Positions 1-10,960 of a stretch of DNA of 64,000 bases are shown in pieces. Source of the DNA: Tipula vernalis (taxonomy: Eukaryota > Arthropoda > Insecta > Diptera > Tipulidae); the NCBI GenBank assembly GCA_958295665.1, contig OY282559.1, forward strand, positions 245,702,764-245,766,763, in the 5' to 3' direction. The stretch's first letter is position 1. Each line of letters opens with the position of its first letter. The translations under genes were made by a program, and so were the position numbers. The notes under the pieces are model-generated. The model saw only the letters and a program-made list of their open reading frames with translations, was not told where the DNA came from and did no database searches.

Positions 1-1784
1 AGTACGATTTTAAATATTTGCGTTGCAACTTATTATTTTGCTAAAATGCTTTTAAAAACAATGGTAATGTTGTGGCCAAATCATATTATTCCTTGATCAC
101 ATACGAGACGTGTATTACATATATGGTCAAAATTTATAATTAATGTGCACCATCATCAAATTCATAAAACGATTTATCGTTTTATAGCCAAGGTAAGATA
201 TTTAATCATTCCAATATTTGATGTAAACGGGAAATTTATTTATTTGAATGAATGTTTTTAATAATTTTATTGTGATGTTAATTGATCGTAAATTTTTTTT
301 AAAATTGAATAAATTATCGATCGATCGTTTAATTGAGTTGCGAAGTGTTTAGCACATGCGCTTATACAATTTGCGATTTGACTTAATTTTTGGAATGCGT
401 GGGAATTTTTTTTTTTGTTGTTGTTTCACTTCATCATACCATATATCAAAGACCACACAAGTTTTAGTGAAAGTTATCATTTGAAGTATTTAAGGTAATA
501 AAATTTAACTAGTTTTTTCAATATTGATTTTAATAATTTATAATTTATGAACGTTTTTGATCTTAGGTTTTAGCATTTCTCGACATTCACGTATTTTCCG
601 TTTCGAACAAATTAAGGCAAATTTTAGACGGCATGAAAAACTTTTTTGAATGAGCTGTCGGATTTTAATTCTTTAGGCTTTCTGCTTCTGAATATCTAAA
701 TGCAAAGTTTTATTTTAGAAGCTAGCCGAAATCTGTAACAGGCTGGCTATTTTTTCTTGAAAAGGGTCTCTTGCGCTGTCTAGATCTTCGCTTTGAGTTT
801 TATTCAAAAATGGTGATTGGCAAAAGGAAAAAGGTTTAGCAGTTTGCGGCGTTCACAGAAGCAAATTGCTTATATATGAGAGCCTTCATGTTTCCGTATT
901 GTGCTACTTTAGGATAAACTTGTGAAAACCCACAAAATAAAGACGACTAGCTTCATGAGAACAGAAATTTTGCATTTCATACAATTTAGTAAAATAAGAA
1001 TCCACATTTAGTATACAGGATTTAAATATTTGTTGTAAAAAATTATTAAATTAAATAATTATTTTTAATTAAATAATTATGTTGATCCTTTGTTGCAAAT
1101 GTCAATGAATTTCCCATCAATATTGGTTCAATAACTCACATACTCATCATAATATGTAAGATGAATTTGTATCGCCATTAAAATTCTCTAAGCAACGTCT
1201 AGTTTAGAACATTGGTGGCACAACGTTCCTCTTGTTGTAGCTGTTCGTTAAAAATATTCTAAGTCCCTATCCGATTACATCTCACTGGTATCTTCAGTAT
1301 AAAGCCAACATTTAACATAATGTAGAGATTTACCAAAATCGATATGTAGAGTGGGTAGAGTGGTGCTAACGTAAATTCATTTTAGTTGTGCTAAATTCAT
1401 TTTAGTATGGCATTTACCGCTCTGCATAGACTATATAATTTTGCTTCAGTATACTGACAATCACAACCTACAAATTGTACCATAGGTACATACCAATTAA
1501 AATTCTATATGGAACGTTTAGTCTGGGGTTTTTCTTACGTCGTTTTCTCAGGTTGTGGAATATTTTCTTTTCATTTGAAAGTGAAACAATAAACTGAATT
1601 CCTTTCTATTTGCGGAAAATCAGTTAAATTTGACATATGTATACGCGAACTAGCTCACGTTATTTCAATGGAATTTCTCTTATGTTTGTTGAACGGAGAC
1701 AGGTCGTCATAGATGCCAACAAAACATCGACCTTTTTTCATTGTTCTGGAAGTTCGTTCACTGTTGTTGGGATATTATTCGTAT
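1..1784. other. AT-rich stretch, no gene seen
   Basis: No reading frame of convincing length or composition is visible on either strand. The sequence is AT-rich with short poly-T runs. The far right end may carry further decayed BEL/Pao pol sequence continuing from the neighbouring minus-strand remnant, but I could not follow it with confidence. Confidence 0.5.
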
Positions 1785-2950
1785 GTATTATTTAAGCCTT
1801 CAAACCACAAATTGAATTGCAAAAATCTCATGGTATGAGTCACCTTGAAGCGGTAGCGGCAGGATTTGATTTAGATTCCACGCGATTCCAATTACGAATT
1901 GCTGAAATTTCCTGGAGGGAATGCCGCAGAAGAAACTCTAATCAAATTTAGAATGAACGTTCAATCGCTCCAGTTCTATATAAGCCATTCAACTTAAAGT
2001 TTACTTCTGAGAAACTCGTTTCGTCAGCTGCTCTTGATGTTGCTTATAATAATGATGTTTTAATGTTTCTCACAATGGAACGTCTGTAGATTGCAATTAT
2101 TCTTAACTGTTGATTCCGAAGTAAAAACGTAACGCTGAACATGAAGATAATTTAGTTGAAGTAGCTCTTTTCTGTGGAATTTTCACCTGGTATATATTTC
2201 TTGTGGTAGCGCTAAATTCAATCCATCTTCAATGTACAGAGTTGTTGAAAAAAAAATTTGCCAGTGTGATGACTGGTGCCAGCAGGCCACGGGGGAAAAT
2301 ATTCTGGCAATATCTGAGATAACACCCCGTTTTGTTGAAATTGTAGCATTTTATAGATTGACATAAAAATTGGAAATTGATTAGAGAATGCTTGCCAATT
2401 CATTCCACGTGTTTTAATAAACTCGGACTCATCAATTTATAGAAGTAACTTACCGTCATCCTTGAAGAATCTCACATTTTCGACAATTTGAACCGGAAAG
2501 AATATCATCAACATACACGTCATTTTGGATGATGGCGCTGTCTAATGGCCGCCGGTCGCTTCCACCCAAATCTAACTGTTATAAACAAAGGGTAGCCAAA
2601 TACGGCGCGGAAGCTAATCCTTGTGTGAGTTTATTTATCTTTTAGACTTGTATGTTGTTTTTGATCGGTTCCTTCCATAAGATATATTCAAAATTTGTAT
2701 CAGAATCTTGCACTTCTGATACAAATTTTGAATATATCTTCTTGCGATACTAACAATACATCTTTAAGACCGCTGTCTTCACCCAGGGAGTTGTGTACGC
2801 ACCAAAAACCACCCTATGTTTCGTAGAATAATTTTCTGGTTTAATGACACAGTGGTGCGATAAAAATAATTTAACTGAAGAATACCTTCTTCTCTCACTG
2901 ATCGCTAGTGTCGTAGATATTTATACTCATCAATAAATTTCTTATAGTTC
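1785..2950 (-). pseudogene. BEL/Pao-type pol remnant (RT to RNase H end)
   Basis: Translating the minus strand in shifting frames gives the ordered landmarks of a BEL/Pao polymerase. First comes HHCVIKPEN followed by STKHRVVFGA (about 2830-2770), the start of the RT. Next are GLASAPYLA (about 2615-2590) and NDVYVDDILSG (about 2530-2500), which contains the catalytic YVDD. Then FFQQLCTLKMDW (about 2250-2215) marks the RT to RNase H linker, and WNRVESKSNPA (about 1895-1865) with FNLWFEG marks the end of the RNase H region. The order and spacing match this family of LTR retrotransposons. Stops and frameshifts are frequent, so it is long dead. An inverted duplication at 2679-2740 lies inside the RT. 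No LTR is visible. The family call is reasonably safe; the exact boundaries are not. Confidence 0.72.
2679..2740. repeat. Perfect hairpin, 27-bp arms, 8-nt loop
   Basis: Positions 2679-2705 are the exact reverse complement of 2714-2740, with 2706-2713 as the loop. One arm belongs to the BEL/Pao RT reading frame (the NFEYILW stretch), so the other arm looks like an inverted copy of coding sequence made at a breakpoint. A perfect match in otherwise decayed DNA suggests a fairly recent event or ongoing arm correction. Confidence 0.9.
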
Positions 2951-3947
2951 TCCCTAGCTAATCTTTGTTTTAAATAAGGGAACCGTCTTGTTCAGTGGCG
3001 GAACTACAAATGTCGGTCCCTCCGTAAAATTATTGTTCCATCCTTCCGCTGGTGCTACATCTCATGAAGGGATTTGGCCGCCTCGACGATGCTCCTCTTA
3101 TTTGGGAATTCTAAAAAGAAATGTACCCAACATTATAGGGTGACCACAAAATGGAATTGCGTACTTTTTCTAATTAATTAATTAACCTTTTCGTGGTATT
3201 ATTACATTCCATACTGATATCTAATGCTGTAAAATTAATAAAATTAATGAAAATATCTATTATACGATACTTCCATATCGATATATGTATATCACACATA
3301 ATTATAGTTAGTTTCCTATTGGAATGCAGAGGACAGCAATGAGCTTTAAAGAAATGCTTTCGATATTCGTGATCGTAATTTCAAGTAATGTGTCGTAATA
3401 AGCAAATTAATTTAAAAAACGTTTATGGTAATTCATTTTATGAGGTAAACAATTACGGACGGATTAAAAAAATTGTAGTTGTGATGCGATCAATAAAATA
3501 AAACTTTATTTAAATTATAAGTACAATACAACTTGTACAATTTACATTTTTTAATTAAAATAACAACACCTCTGATCCCTTGATCGCGTCACTTTTTATA
3601 TAACTCCCCTTATTAACTAAATTAATTTTATAACAATGAATTAATATAAATAAATAGATTATTGTTAATACTTACTATCTAGAACCTGTGCGTAGTGTGT
3701 TATTTTCTTTTGTCGGCGCGAAGAATTAGTGCAGTTTCTGGTGCATATACATACATACATATATAAATAAGTATAACTTTAAAATCAAATTGATCGTGGG
3801 ATGCATAGCTGGTAAACAACAATATATCCACAAGCCCAATAATTCTGACGGATTCTTAGTTTCTACAACACAAATGCATCTCATTATAGTCTACTTATTA
3901 AATCAAAGTAAATCTTTCAACTCTCCAAAATACTTCAATTAAATTAG
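2951..3947. other. Non-coding, AT-rich
   Basis: Nothing coding is supported. The upstream end of the BEL/Pao remnant may fade into the first bases. There is a short TACATACATACATATATA run near 3750, of a kind common in fly intergenic DNA. Confidence 0.5.
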
Positions 3948-4181
3948 ATGATTTTGAAAATGTTACTAATTGCTATAATGACATCTTATTATTATTTTAT
4001 AGAATATGTAAACTGCTATACATATACACATTCAAATTTTTTATTGAATGTAAACACGAAACAATATCAGAACTTAACACTTGAAATATCAAACGATGAC
4101 CTTCAAGTAAATGTGACAAACGATTCCCAATCAGGGGTGTTATTCTTGAACCATTACGAAAATTTTGGTATTGCGAGTTAG
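3948..4181 (+). CDS. Hypothetical 77-residue ORF with signal-peptide-like start
   Basis: The ORF begins MILKMLLIAIMTSYYYF, a hydrophobic N-terminus like a signal peptide. It continues with an Asn-rich segment containing N-glycosylation-type motifs (NLT, NVT, NDS). The last 16 or so codons lie inside the left arm of the 4134-4273 hairpin, and translation stops within that arm. I recognise no family. It could be the first exon of a secreted or membrane protein truncated by the inverted duplication, or chance. There is no supporting promoter or splice evidence beyond a weak GT inside the arm. Confidence 0.2.
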   Translation: MILKMLLIAIMTSYYYFIEYVNCYTYTHSNFLLNVNTKQYQNLTLEISNDDLQVNVTNDSQSGVLFLNHYENFGIAS

Positions 4182-4273
4182 TGTAAAAGTATTACAAAAA
4201 TCCTACTTTTCGTAATACTTTTACACTAACTCGCAATACGAAAATTTTCATAATGGTTCAAGAATAGCACCCC
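4134..4273. repeat. Long near-perfect hairpin, about 66-bp arms
   Basis: The sequence from GGGGTGTTATTC at 4134 reads back almost perfectly on the other strand up to 4273, with a loop of only a few bases around 4202. Mismatches are few, for example one in the outermost seven bases. The left arm is the end of the 3948-4181 ORF, so the right arm appears to be an inverted copy. It resembles the smaller hairpin at 2679-2740. Confidence 0.88.
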
Positions 4274-4439
4274 AGATGCCTGCTTTGGACCTGGAGTAAT
4301 TTGCACATCCGAGTTAAACTTGTTTAATGAAATATTAACTTAATAAATTCTAAATTATATTATTAACTAACTCAAACTAAAGTAAAAAATATAAAGGGCT
4401 GAAACCTCATAAGGTGAGCAGAACTTCGATTTTGATTAA

Positions 4440-4810
4440 TTCAATTTTCACCTTAACTTCCAACTCAATCCAAAACTGAACCTGTATCTCAATCGCAACA
4501 CAATCCTAAACGCAATCACCAAATTAAATGCCAGCCTAGCCACCAATTAAATCACCAAATTAACCCTTAATCCACTTTCAAATCAACAATTAACCTAACT
4601 CCAAATCAACCCTTAAATAATTCCCCAACCGAACAACTCGCACCTAAATGCAAGCTAACTAAATCCTAATTGTACATCAACTCAACTTAGCTCAACCCAA
4701 ATCTCAACCCTCTGCTCAACTTTACAGTTATTTTCCAACCCAAACCTAAAATGAACTCGATTCGAAAGCTTCATGCGTGTATGAACTCAACTCAATTTAA
4801 CCTGCCACTA
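4440..4810. repeat. Degenerate CTCAACYCAA-type low-complexity tract
   Basis: C and A dominate, with irregular repeats of CAACTC, CAACCC and CCAAAT. No coding potential is apparent. A second tract of the same composition lies at 6150-6415, on the far side of the inverted-repeat element at 5441-6058, so the two may once have been continuous. Confidence 0.7.
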
Positions 4811-4814
4811 AACC

Positions 4815-5445
4815 CTAAACTTGCCCTCCACTGTACTATTAAACCATCATACAATCGTCCCATTGTATCATAGTGACGTCGAATTATTCCACCACCACAC
4901 CGTGATGTACATACCATATATCTTACCATCAATCCACCACAACTTCATACTATCATACCAACATATCATCATAAAATCGTACCATCGTGCCATTATACAA
5001 TCATATAATCATACCAACATTCATCAAGACCATCTCAACTTCCCTATAATCATACCATCATATAATCATACCAAACTGTCAGGCTATGATGTCATCATAC
5101 CTTTCAACCGTCATAATATTATGCCGTCATACCATCATACCCTCACAACATCACACCATCATTCTAGAATAAATACCGTCATACAAAAGTACGTTGTATC
5201 ATATATATAATCATACGATCATACCATCACAAAATAATATCAATAATATCAAAGATCACACAATCATACTATCTTATAAACCAACTAACCACAATACCAT
5301 CATACCCTCATACCGTCATACCATCATACCATTATTCCATCGTACCAACATACCATCATACCATCGTACCATCTTGCAATCATACGATCACACCATCATA
5401 CCAATATATAATCATACCAACATACCATCATACAGGTTTTACACT
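4815..5445. repeat. Degenerate minisatellite of CATACCAT units
   Basis: Dozens of variants of ATCATACCATCATACC and related 8-10-base units run through the interval. Two apparent open frames over it (4821-5210 and 5194-5454) only reflect the repeat, which lacks stop codons in some frames. They are not genes. Confidence 0.85.
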
Positions 5446-6058
5446 TCAAACTGAACTGTTTATATTCCAAATTGAACCTTTCACATTTCAATTTGAACCT
5501 TTAACAAATTATATGAATGGTCAATTAGGATGGAGTTTGGCTATACCTTAGCCGAATTGGAAATGGGATTCTAAAATGCTTTTTGGATAAAGTTCTTTAA
5601 TATGGTCAATAAGAATATAACCTAGCTATTAACCGATTACGATGAATTCTGATTTTTGAGGAAGTGTGACCCAAAAATTATTTTTAGACGAGGTTGTGAG
5701 AAATATGTCAATATGGCTTCTATAATATTATCTATTTCGGTTTCTGTAAATCATGCAGCTGTTGAGGTTTCTGTATGACAGCCTAAACATACTGATACTA
5801 TTTCAATTGCTAACCGATAAAGATTATCTCCGTAACAATAATCAACTTTGGGTTATGTTTTCTGAGTATTGCCTAGAGTATTTGTGTAGCGGACACGCGC
5901 CTCAGTATTGAAACTAATAATCCGTTAAAAAAAGAAGTAACTTCATCAAAAAATCATTTTAGAATCCCATTTCCTAATTGGCCATTCATATAATTTGCTA
6001 AAGGTTCAATTTGGAATTTAAAAGGTTCAATTTGAGGTTTGAGATATTAACAGTGACC
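5441..6058. mobile_element. Non-autonomous element with long imperfect inverted repeats
   Basis: The left arm (about 5441-5580) contains two copies of a CAAATTGAACCTTT-like motif, then TATATGAATGG and GGAAATGGGATTCTAAAATG. The same series appears in reverse complement at about 5945-6058. The left arm has about 30 extra bases. The roughly 365-bp centre (5580-5945) shows no transposase. The superfamily is not identifiable, and I saw no clear target duplication. Similar low-complexity DNA lies on both sides. Confidence 0.62.
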
Positions 6059-6149
6059 TTTCTTAAACAGTTTGGTTAAAATCGGTCAAAGCGTATGGAT
6101 TTGTTTAAATATTATACATATATGCTGTACATACATACAAACAATCACT

Positions 6150-6415
6150 TATATAGATTGCTCAACTGCTCACTAAACACTAATCCAACCCCTACTCAGC
6201 CCGCAAATGTCCTCCAACTCAACCCTCAACCCAACCGCAAACTCTTTCAATTCAATCCTCAAACCAATTATAAAAAATTGGTCAACTGCTCACTATATGT
6301 TAATCCAAACCCAGCTCAACTTCAGCTCAACCCGCAAATTGACCTCTAACTTAACCTTCAACTCAACCCCAAACTCAATGCCCAACTCAATATTCAAACC
6401 AGCATACATAACAAA
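6150..6415. repeat. CTCAACCC low-complexity tract
   Basis: This is a CA-rich degenerate repeat like 4440-4810. Open frames here are compositional artefacts. Confidence 0.7.
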
Positions 6416-6834
6416 TTGGTAAATATTACTATAACGAGGTATTTTGGGTCTGTTCGTATGACAGGTACACGACCCTCTTGCGTACAGGTTTCGAAAAAAT
6501 TTTCAAACATAATTAATAATAAAAAATAAAAAAAATAAAAAATAAAAAAAAACAGATATGTAGGTACATCAATAAATTTTACCATAGTTGTAAAGTTTCT
6601 GAAAACTGATCTCTATAATAATTGTAATGCTCAAGTTGTTAAATAAGACTGTGTAATCAAATAATAATAAAATATTGTATTGTATTGTAGCTTTTTATTT
6701 TACGTGTTTCAGATTTTTGGCATTCTGGTGAAAATTTTTAAATCTAAATTATTGGGTTGATCTTTCAATCTTCTACTTAGTCTATTTTTCTTGTTAACCA
6801 TAATGATCAACGAATTATTCATCTAAGGTTTCAA

Positions 6835-7740
6835 TCAATGGAATTTTTTAGGCGGTTTAAAAAAAAGTTACTTTGGGATATGTAGTGTGTTAGTGTAGCA
6901 ATAAACAAATCAAAAGCTTCTGAAATATCAGCTGTAGATAACACAGCGTTCCAAGACTCTACCAATAACATATCGTTTAAAAGTTCAAAGTTAATCCGGA
7001 ATTGATGTTCAAACTTGGACCTCCTGATTCGGGAAACAGAATTTACTTTAAACATGAAGTTTACAAAAACAGCGCAATGATCGGTGATGCTTAAGTCTTC
7101 AACTAAAGAATTTTCGCAACATTAGAGAATCTGTAAAAAAACATGGTCAGTACATGATGAAGATAAGTTAGAAATTCTAGTCGGAACATTTACCTCATAA
7201 ACTAAACCATTACTTGACATTAAAAATGTATATTCATCAATAATTAGCACAGAATTGTTTAGAGGGTTAATATTAAAATCACCCAAGACTAACAAACTAT
7301 AACATTTTATTTTATTAAGAAATGAGCTGAATTCTTCCAGAAACAACTCAATGTCATAAGATTGCAGCCTGTAAACACACACAATCTTTATTTTAAAATT
7401 TGGAAAAAATACATCAACTAGTAATAAATCAGCTGACCTTAAATTAAAATTATTATTCACTTTAACATCTAGACTCACATCAACATATACTGTTGTACCA
7501 TGTGAATGGTATTTATGATTGCAATTAGCAAAAATATTATGTCTAGTAATTGACTAATTAACAAGTTCATAGTCGTGTATCCAGATATCTGTTAAAAAAA
7601 TCAATCCGGGCGTTTCATCTAATGTTTGAATATGAAACATGAAATTGTCAAAATTTTTCCGTAAACTACGAATATTTTGAATCAGTAGCTTGCATTCAAA
7701 GAGGAGGGAAGTAAATCTGTAAATCAATTTTTTGTGATAT
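6835..7740 (-). pseudogene. LINE endonuclease domain (apurinic-type EEP), decayed
   Basis: One minus-strand frame runs from about 7740 to 6831 with only two internal stops (a TAG near 7555 and the TAA at 7122). In order it reads IQNIRSLRKNFDNF, GLIFLTDIWIHD, VCVYRLQS, LLVLGDFNINPL and SITDHCAVFVNF. These are the metal-binding and catalytic landmarks of an endonuclease/exonuclease/phosphatase domain in a non-LTR retrotransposon, including the GDFN and final DH motifs. The reverse transcriptase that should follow (below 6831) is absent, so the copy is truncated there. ORF1 remains lie just upstream on the same strand. The composition is that of Jockey/CR1-like LINEs, but the clade is uncertain. 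Confidence 0.85.
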
Positions 7741-7744
7741 TTAC

Positions 7745-8150
7745 ACTAATTTTTTCCGCTATGTTGATTATTAAAATAGGAACATCGCCACACTTAAACG
7801 GAATACCACATACTATATGACGAGATCTTGAGCACCGTATTTTTTCTCCAGCACAGCGAATTTAGTATGGCGTATTTTAATATTGTTAGTTAGACCGGGG
7901 ATATTAATTCTCATTTCATCCACAGTTTAGCGCAAAAAAATTTAACGATATTTTAAGATCAGATAGCTGACTTTAAATTCCTCTTAACATTATACCAAGG
8001 TCATTCAAACTTTCAGCACTACCACTTGCATTTTAAATCTCAATAACATCATTATCAACAACTAGAGAATTGTTCGATCCCTTACGGCAATTTGGACATA
8101 GGCACAAAGCAGAACCAACTCTTATGATCTCTGAATTTAATATTTAACCT
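7745..8150 (-). pseudogene. LINE ORF1 remnant with Cys motif
   Basis: The minus strand encodes ALCLCPNCRKG, a CxxC-type finger, near 8110-8080. A coiled-coil-like stretch follows (SAESLNDLGIMLRGI then SQLSDLKISLN). Further on is RSRHIVCGIP near 7830, a motif I associate with ORF1 proteins of Jockey/CR1-type LINEs. Several stops interrupt it. Its position directly upstream of the endonuclease on the same strand supports an ORF1-ORF2 pair. Confidence 0.6.
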
Positions 8151-8184
8151 ATTTTCACTGGGTCTACGATCAACATTATACAAG

Positions 8185-8309
8185 GGAAGTGTTTTTTGAT
8201 GTTGAGATAACTTTTAGTTACTTCAACATGTATATGGCTAATTAGTGACATTTCTAGGGTCAGTTCCGCAGATCTTTTTATTTAACCATTTTTTCGTTAA
8301 AAAAAATGG
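8185..8309. repeat. Monomer fragment of a tandem repeat (copy A)
   Basis: This segment holds two modules. Module X is TTTTTGATGTTGAGATAAC with TTTTAGTTACTTC. Module Y is TTTCTAGGGTCAG with GATCTTTTTATTTAACC. Similar X and Y modules recur at 10801-10960 and 12570-12700, with the piggyBac-like element and a LINE inserted between them. The repeat lies immediately upstream of the minus-strand LINE ORF1, so it may be that LINE's 5' promoter array. Confidence 0.55.
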
Positions 8310-8743
8310 TTAACATTAGCCTTCTCTCTGTGTATTGGGGTCAAATCCACCCCAGTCGATTTTAAAATGAAAAACAAAACTAAAACGTTTCTTATTATTT
8401 AAATAGCCCATGCCCTATAAGACAGCCTCAACTAATAACTTATACATGCAATACAATGAAAAGCGGGCCAAATTACGTGTAAATTTAGTAATTGCGATAG
8501 TCTAAAATAAACAAGGCGCATTTCTGTGTACTGGGGGCAAAATGAGCCAAAGTTATTTTTATGTACTATTTTCTATATAAATCAAAGAAAAATTTACCAT
8601 TTATCTTTACGAATTTATGGCATATGCTGTGATGTTTTGTGAAATTTTTCTGCTAATTAGTAAGTGAAACTGAGAGAGAAACTGCTCCGAACGATCGTTG
8701 AACGATATTTCTGGTTTATTTTGCTCCTACTAGTAAAAAATAG

Positions 8744-9100
8744 TTGATCCTGGTTGTAAATATAGTTATTATGGTGCGGAAAAGACGAGAGTGCCGTAAA
8801 CTTCTCGATAAAGTTTCTATTCCTCAGGTGTTAGATGAAGAGTTAATAGCAAACCACAATATTGATGTGATAAACGTTTGTGATTATGATGAGGATGAGC
8901 GTGTTGAGCCGATACATTTTGGCGCTGACGATCGAGGTAATGAACAAGAAAATGTTGAAACTGCCACTGTTGAAGATGCAGAAGCAGATACTGGTATGTG
9001 GTATTATGCCAAAAATGAAAAATGTGTCCGAAAGTGGAGCGTAAATCTTCCAATTGTAACCAGAATACGCGACTTTCTACTACTGCGAGAAAGAGAAGGC
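8744..9100 (+). pseudogene. piggyBac-like transposase, N-terminal part
   Basis: The open frame has a basic start (MVRKRREC, a better start at 8771) followed by a long acidic stretch (DYDEDERVE, EDAEADTG), typical of piggyBac N-termini. It then has a W-rich transition (KCVRKWSVNLP). The frame loses family resemblance at about 9090, where the intervening segment begins. The remaining domains resume at about 9865. Confidence 0.62.
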
Positions 9101-9129
9101 TTGACTGTACATGTTCAAACTAATTGGAT

Positions 9130-9865
9130 CATATCGCGTTGACCCAATCCAGTTGTGTAACTTACCTTTAAGACCAGTCTCTCCCTAAAATAGAGACCAA
9201 AAATCTGGCATTCATCAGTCCATCTGAAAGAGAAGAAAACTAGATCAACACAAAGAAACAGATCTTAAAAAAATACAAATACTTATCTGATGCCACCAAC
9301 CCTTAACTTTAAATAAATTGATCTGCAACACCAGTTAATACGTACCCTAAAAAGGAAGGAAAATAATCAAAAATTGTTAAATATCTTATTATAGACTTAA
9401 TTTTACTTACAAATTTAATGTTTTTATTTGTTTGTTGTTCATTCGCAAGAACAACCCAAATTTTCTTGTTTTGTAGTGCTGTCAAATATTCAAAACAATT
9501 ATGAACTACACAACACACTGTTCGAAACATAAAACTGGCCGAATTAAGGTCGACAAATTGTTATAAAGTATTCGCGCCATCTATACACACAACCATGAAG
9601 TTTCACGACAATATTTCTATTGAGTGGTGTCAATATTTTCAATTTTTATTATTTTTTAATTGCAATCAGTGAGTCGAAGTGACAACATAAAAGAAAATAA
9701 AGTGTATTTATAAGAAAATTGTTTTGCGTGTTTTTAAATTGAGAAAACCAAGTTGGATTTGTCCCGAGTACATACCTTGTGGTGCCTAATACATAATTCA
9801 GCTTAATAAACGAGTGCACACGCCTACAGTACAAAAAGCAAAAATCTAACCACTCAGTTACTAGC
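9130..9865. other. Segment interrupting the piggyBac-like transposase
   Basis: This roughly 730-bp piece separates the N-terminal and DDE parts of the transposase. It is either an insertion or an intron. On the minus strand, positions 9530-9411 give an open 40-codon segment starting MFRTVCCVVHNC and ending at a GTAAGT donor (9405-9410). That looks like a short first exon, with two Cys reminiscent of a THAP start. I cannot name the segment or find its terminal repeats. Confidence 0.35.
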
Positions 9866-10717
9866 TTTCCAAAAAATCATCCCAGATGCATTGGTGAATA
9901 TTCTCGTGGCTGAGACTAATAGAAAAGCGTGGCAGTTTTGTATAATGAATAGTAAAACAACAAAAAAACACAGTGTTTGGTATGATACAAATTTGGCGGA
10001 AATGTTTGCTCTGATCGGCATTTTAATTTACGCTGGCGCTGAAAAGATCTGGGATGACCGATTGGATTAATTACACCATCTTGAAAACCGTTCATTTTAA
10101 TGAGCTATAATATCCAATGTAAGCGGCAAAATTTGCAGCATTCCGAAATGTTTGGAAGATGTTCTTGGAAAGCAATCGAGAACCTTATAAACCGTCATCA
10201 AATTTAACTATTGATGAACAATTGGTTCTAATTCGAGACGATGTCCTTTTCGACAGTAAATACCATCAAAACTGGAAAGTAGGGAATTAAAATATTCCGC
10301 GAGAACCTATATATGCAAAAGGAAAACTCAACGGTTCTTGCTAATGTTACAGCCTACGTTTTGTATAAAAGCGCTAACCCACAATTATATGAAACTCGGG
10401 AAGCATTCTAAAGAAAATCGTTTCTAAAAGAATTGGTTATGCAACTGGTGCAAGCCAACGTGTTGGAGTTGCTTGAAAATGTATGGATAGCAATCGACCT
10501 AAAAGGTTATAAAGTGTTACCAATAAGACGGGAATCAACAGGCGAAGAAGTGACGGATAAGAACGATAGCAAGCGATCAATATGTCCTTTTTGTAATGAG
10601 TCATTTTGTCAAAACCACATCAAAATCCAAAATAAGAAATGGTTTCGGATGAAGGTTAAGTGTTATAAGATAACGCATCTGGTTAAAATAAACCATTTTT
10701 ATTTACTTTCCCTATGA
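9865..10717 (+). pseudogene. piggyBac-like transposase, catalytic and C-terminal parts
   Basis: In shifting frames the sequence gives FQKIIPDALVNILVAETNR, then EMFALIGILIYAGAEKIWDD near 10000-10060. Near 10150-10230 it gives NVWKMFLESNREPYKP and LTIDEQLVLIRDD, the latter carrying the first catalytic Asp region. The C-terminus (about 10580-10620) has ICPFCNESFCQNH, the Cys/His motif that ends piggyBac transposases. Several hundred bases of the catalytic core are missing between these parts and there are frequent stops, so it is inactive. Confidence 0.8.
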
Positions 10718-10800
10718 AGTGTATGGAGATATCATTGGGGTCAGATTGATCCCTACACACAGACAACGTGATAGTAAGCTATACACAGATTGAAGGTTAA

Positions 10801-10960
10801 GTGACTTCATTATGAAAGTGGGCAATTGGCATAATTTCTAAGATCAGATTTATCGATTTTTACATTTAACTAATTTTTGTTAAGAGGTAATTTTTGATAC
10901 TGAGACAGCTTCTAGTTACTTCGTTTTGTAGTTGAACAATTGGCAAAATTTCTACGATCT
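10801..10960. repeat. Monomers of the X/Y tandem repeat (copy B)
   Basis: Module Y (CAATTGGCATAATTTCTAAG, from 10826) is followed by module X (TTTTTGATACTGAGACAGC, about 10887). The start of another Y follows at 10934 (CAATTGGCAAAATTTCTACG). The Y-to-Y spacing is about 109 bp. The last Y is cut by the LINE that starts at about 10961 and resumes after it at 12570. Confidence 0.6.

Larger units (their letters stand above)
8310..10800 (+). mobile_element. piggyBac-like transposon with TTAA at both ends
   Basis: The interval begins TTAACATTAGCCTTC at 8310. It ends at 10800, where the reverse complement reads TTAACCTTCAATCTGTGTA. Both ends share CTGTGTA and, further in, GGGGTCAAATC-like subterminal motifs (8335-8355 and 10738-10755 inverted). 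TTAA is the obligate piggyBac target. The interior holds a degraded transposase. The element sits inside the tandem X/Y monomers. A non-piggyBac segment of about 730 bp interrupts it at about 9130-9865. Confidence 0.78.

Noticed and set aside
4821..5454. Histidine/isoleucine-rich frames on the plus strand
   Set aside because: The sequence is a degenerate CATACCAT minisatellite lacking stops in some frames.
6095..6422. Asn/Pro/Thr-rich overlapping frames
   Set aside because: Low-complexity CTCAACCC repeats; no start context or domain.
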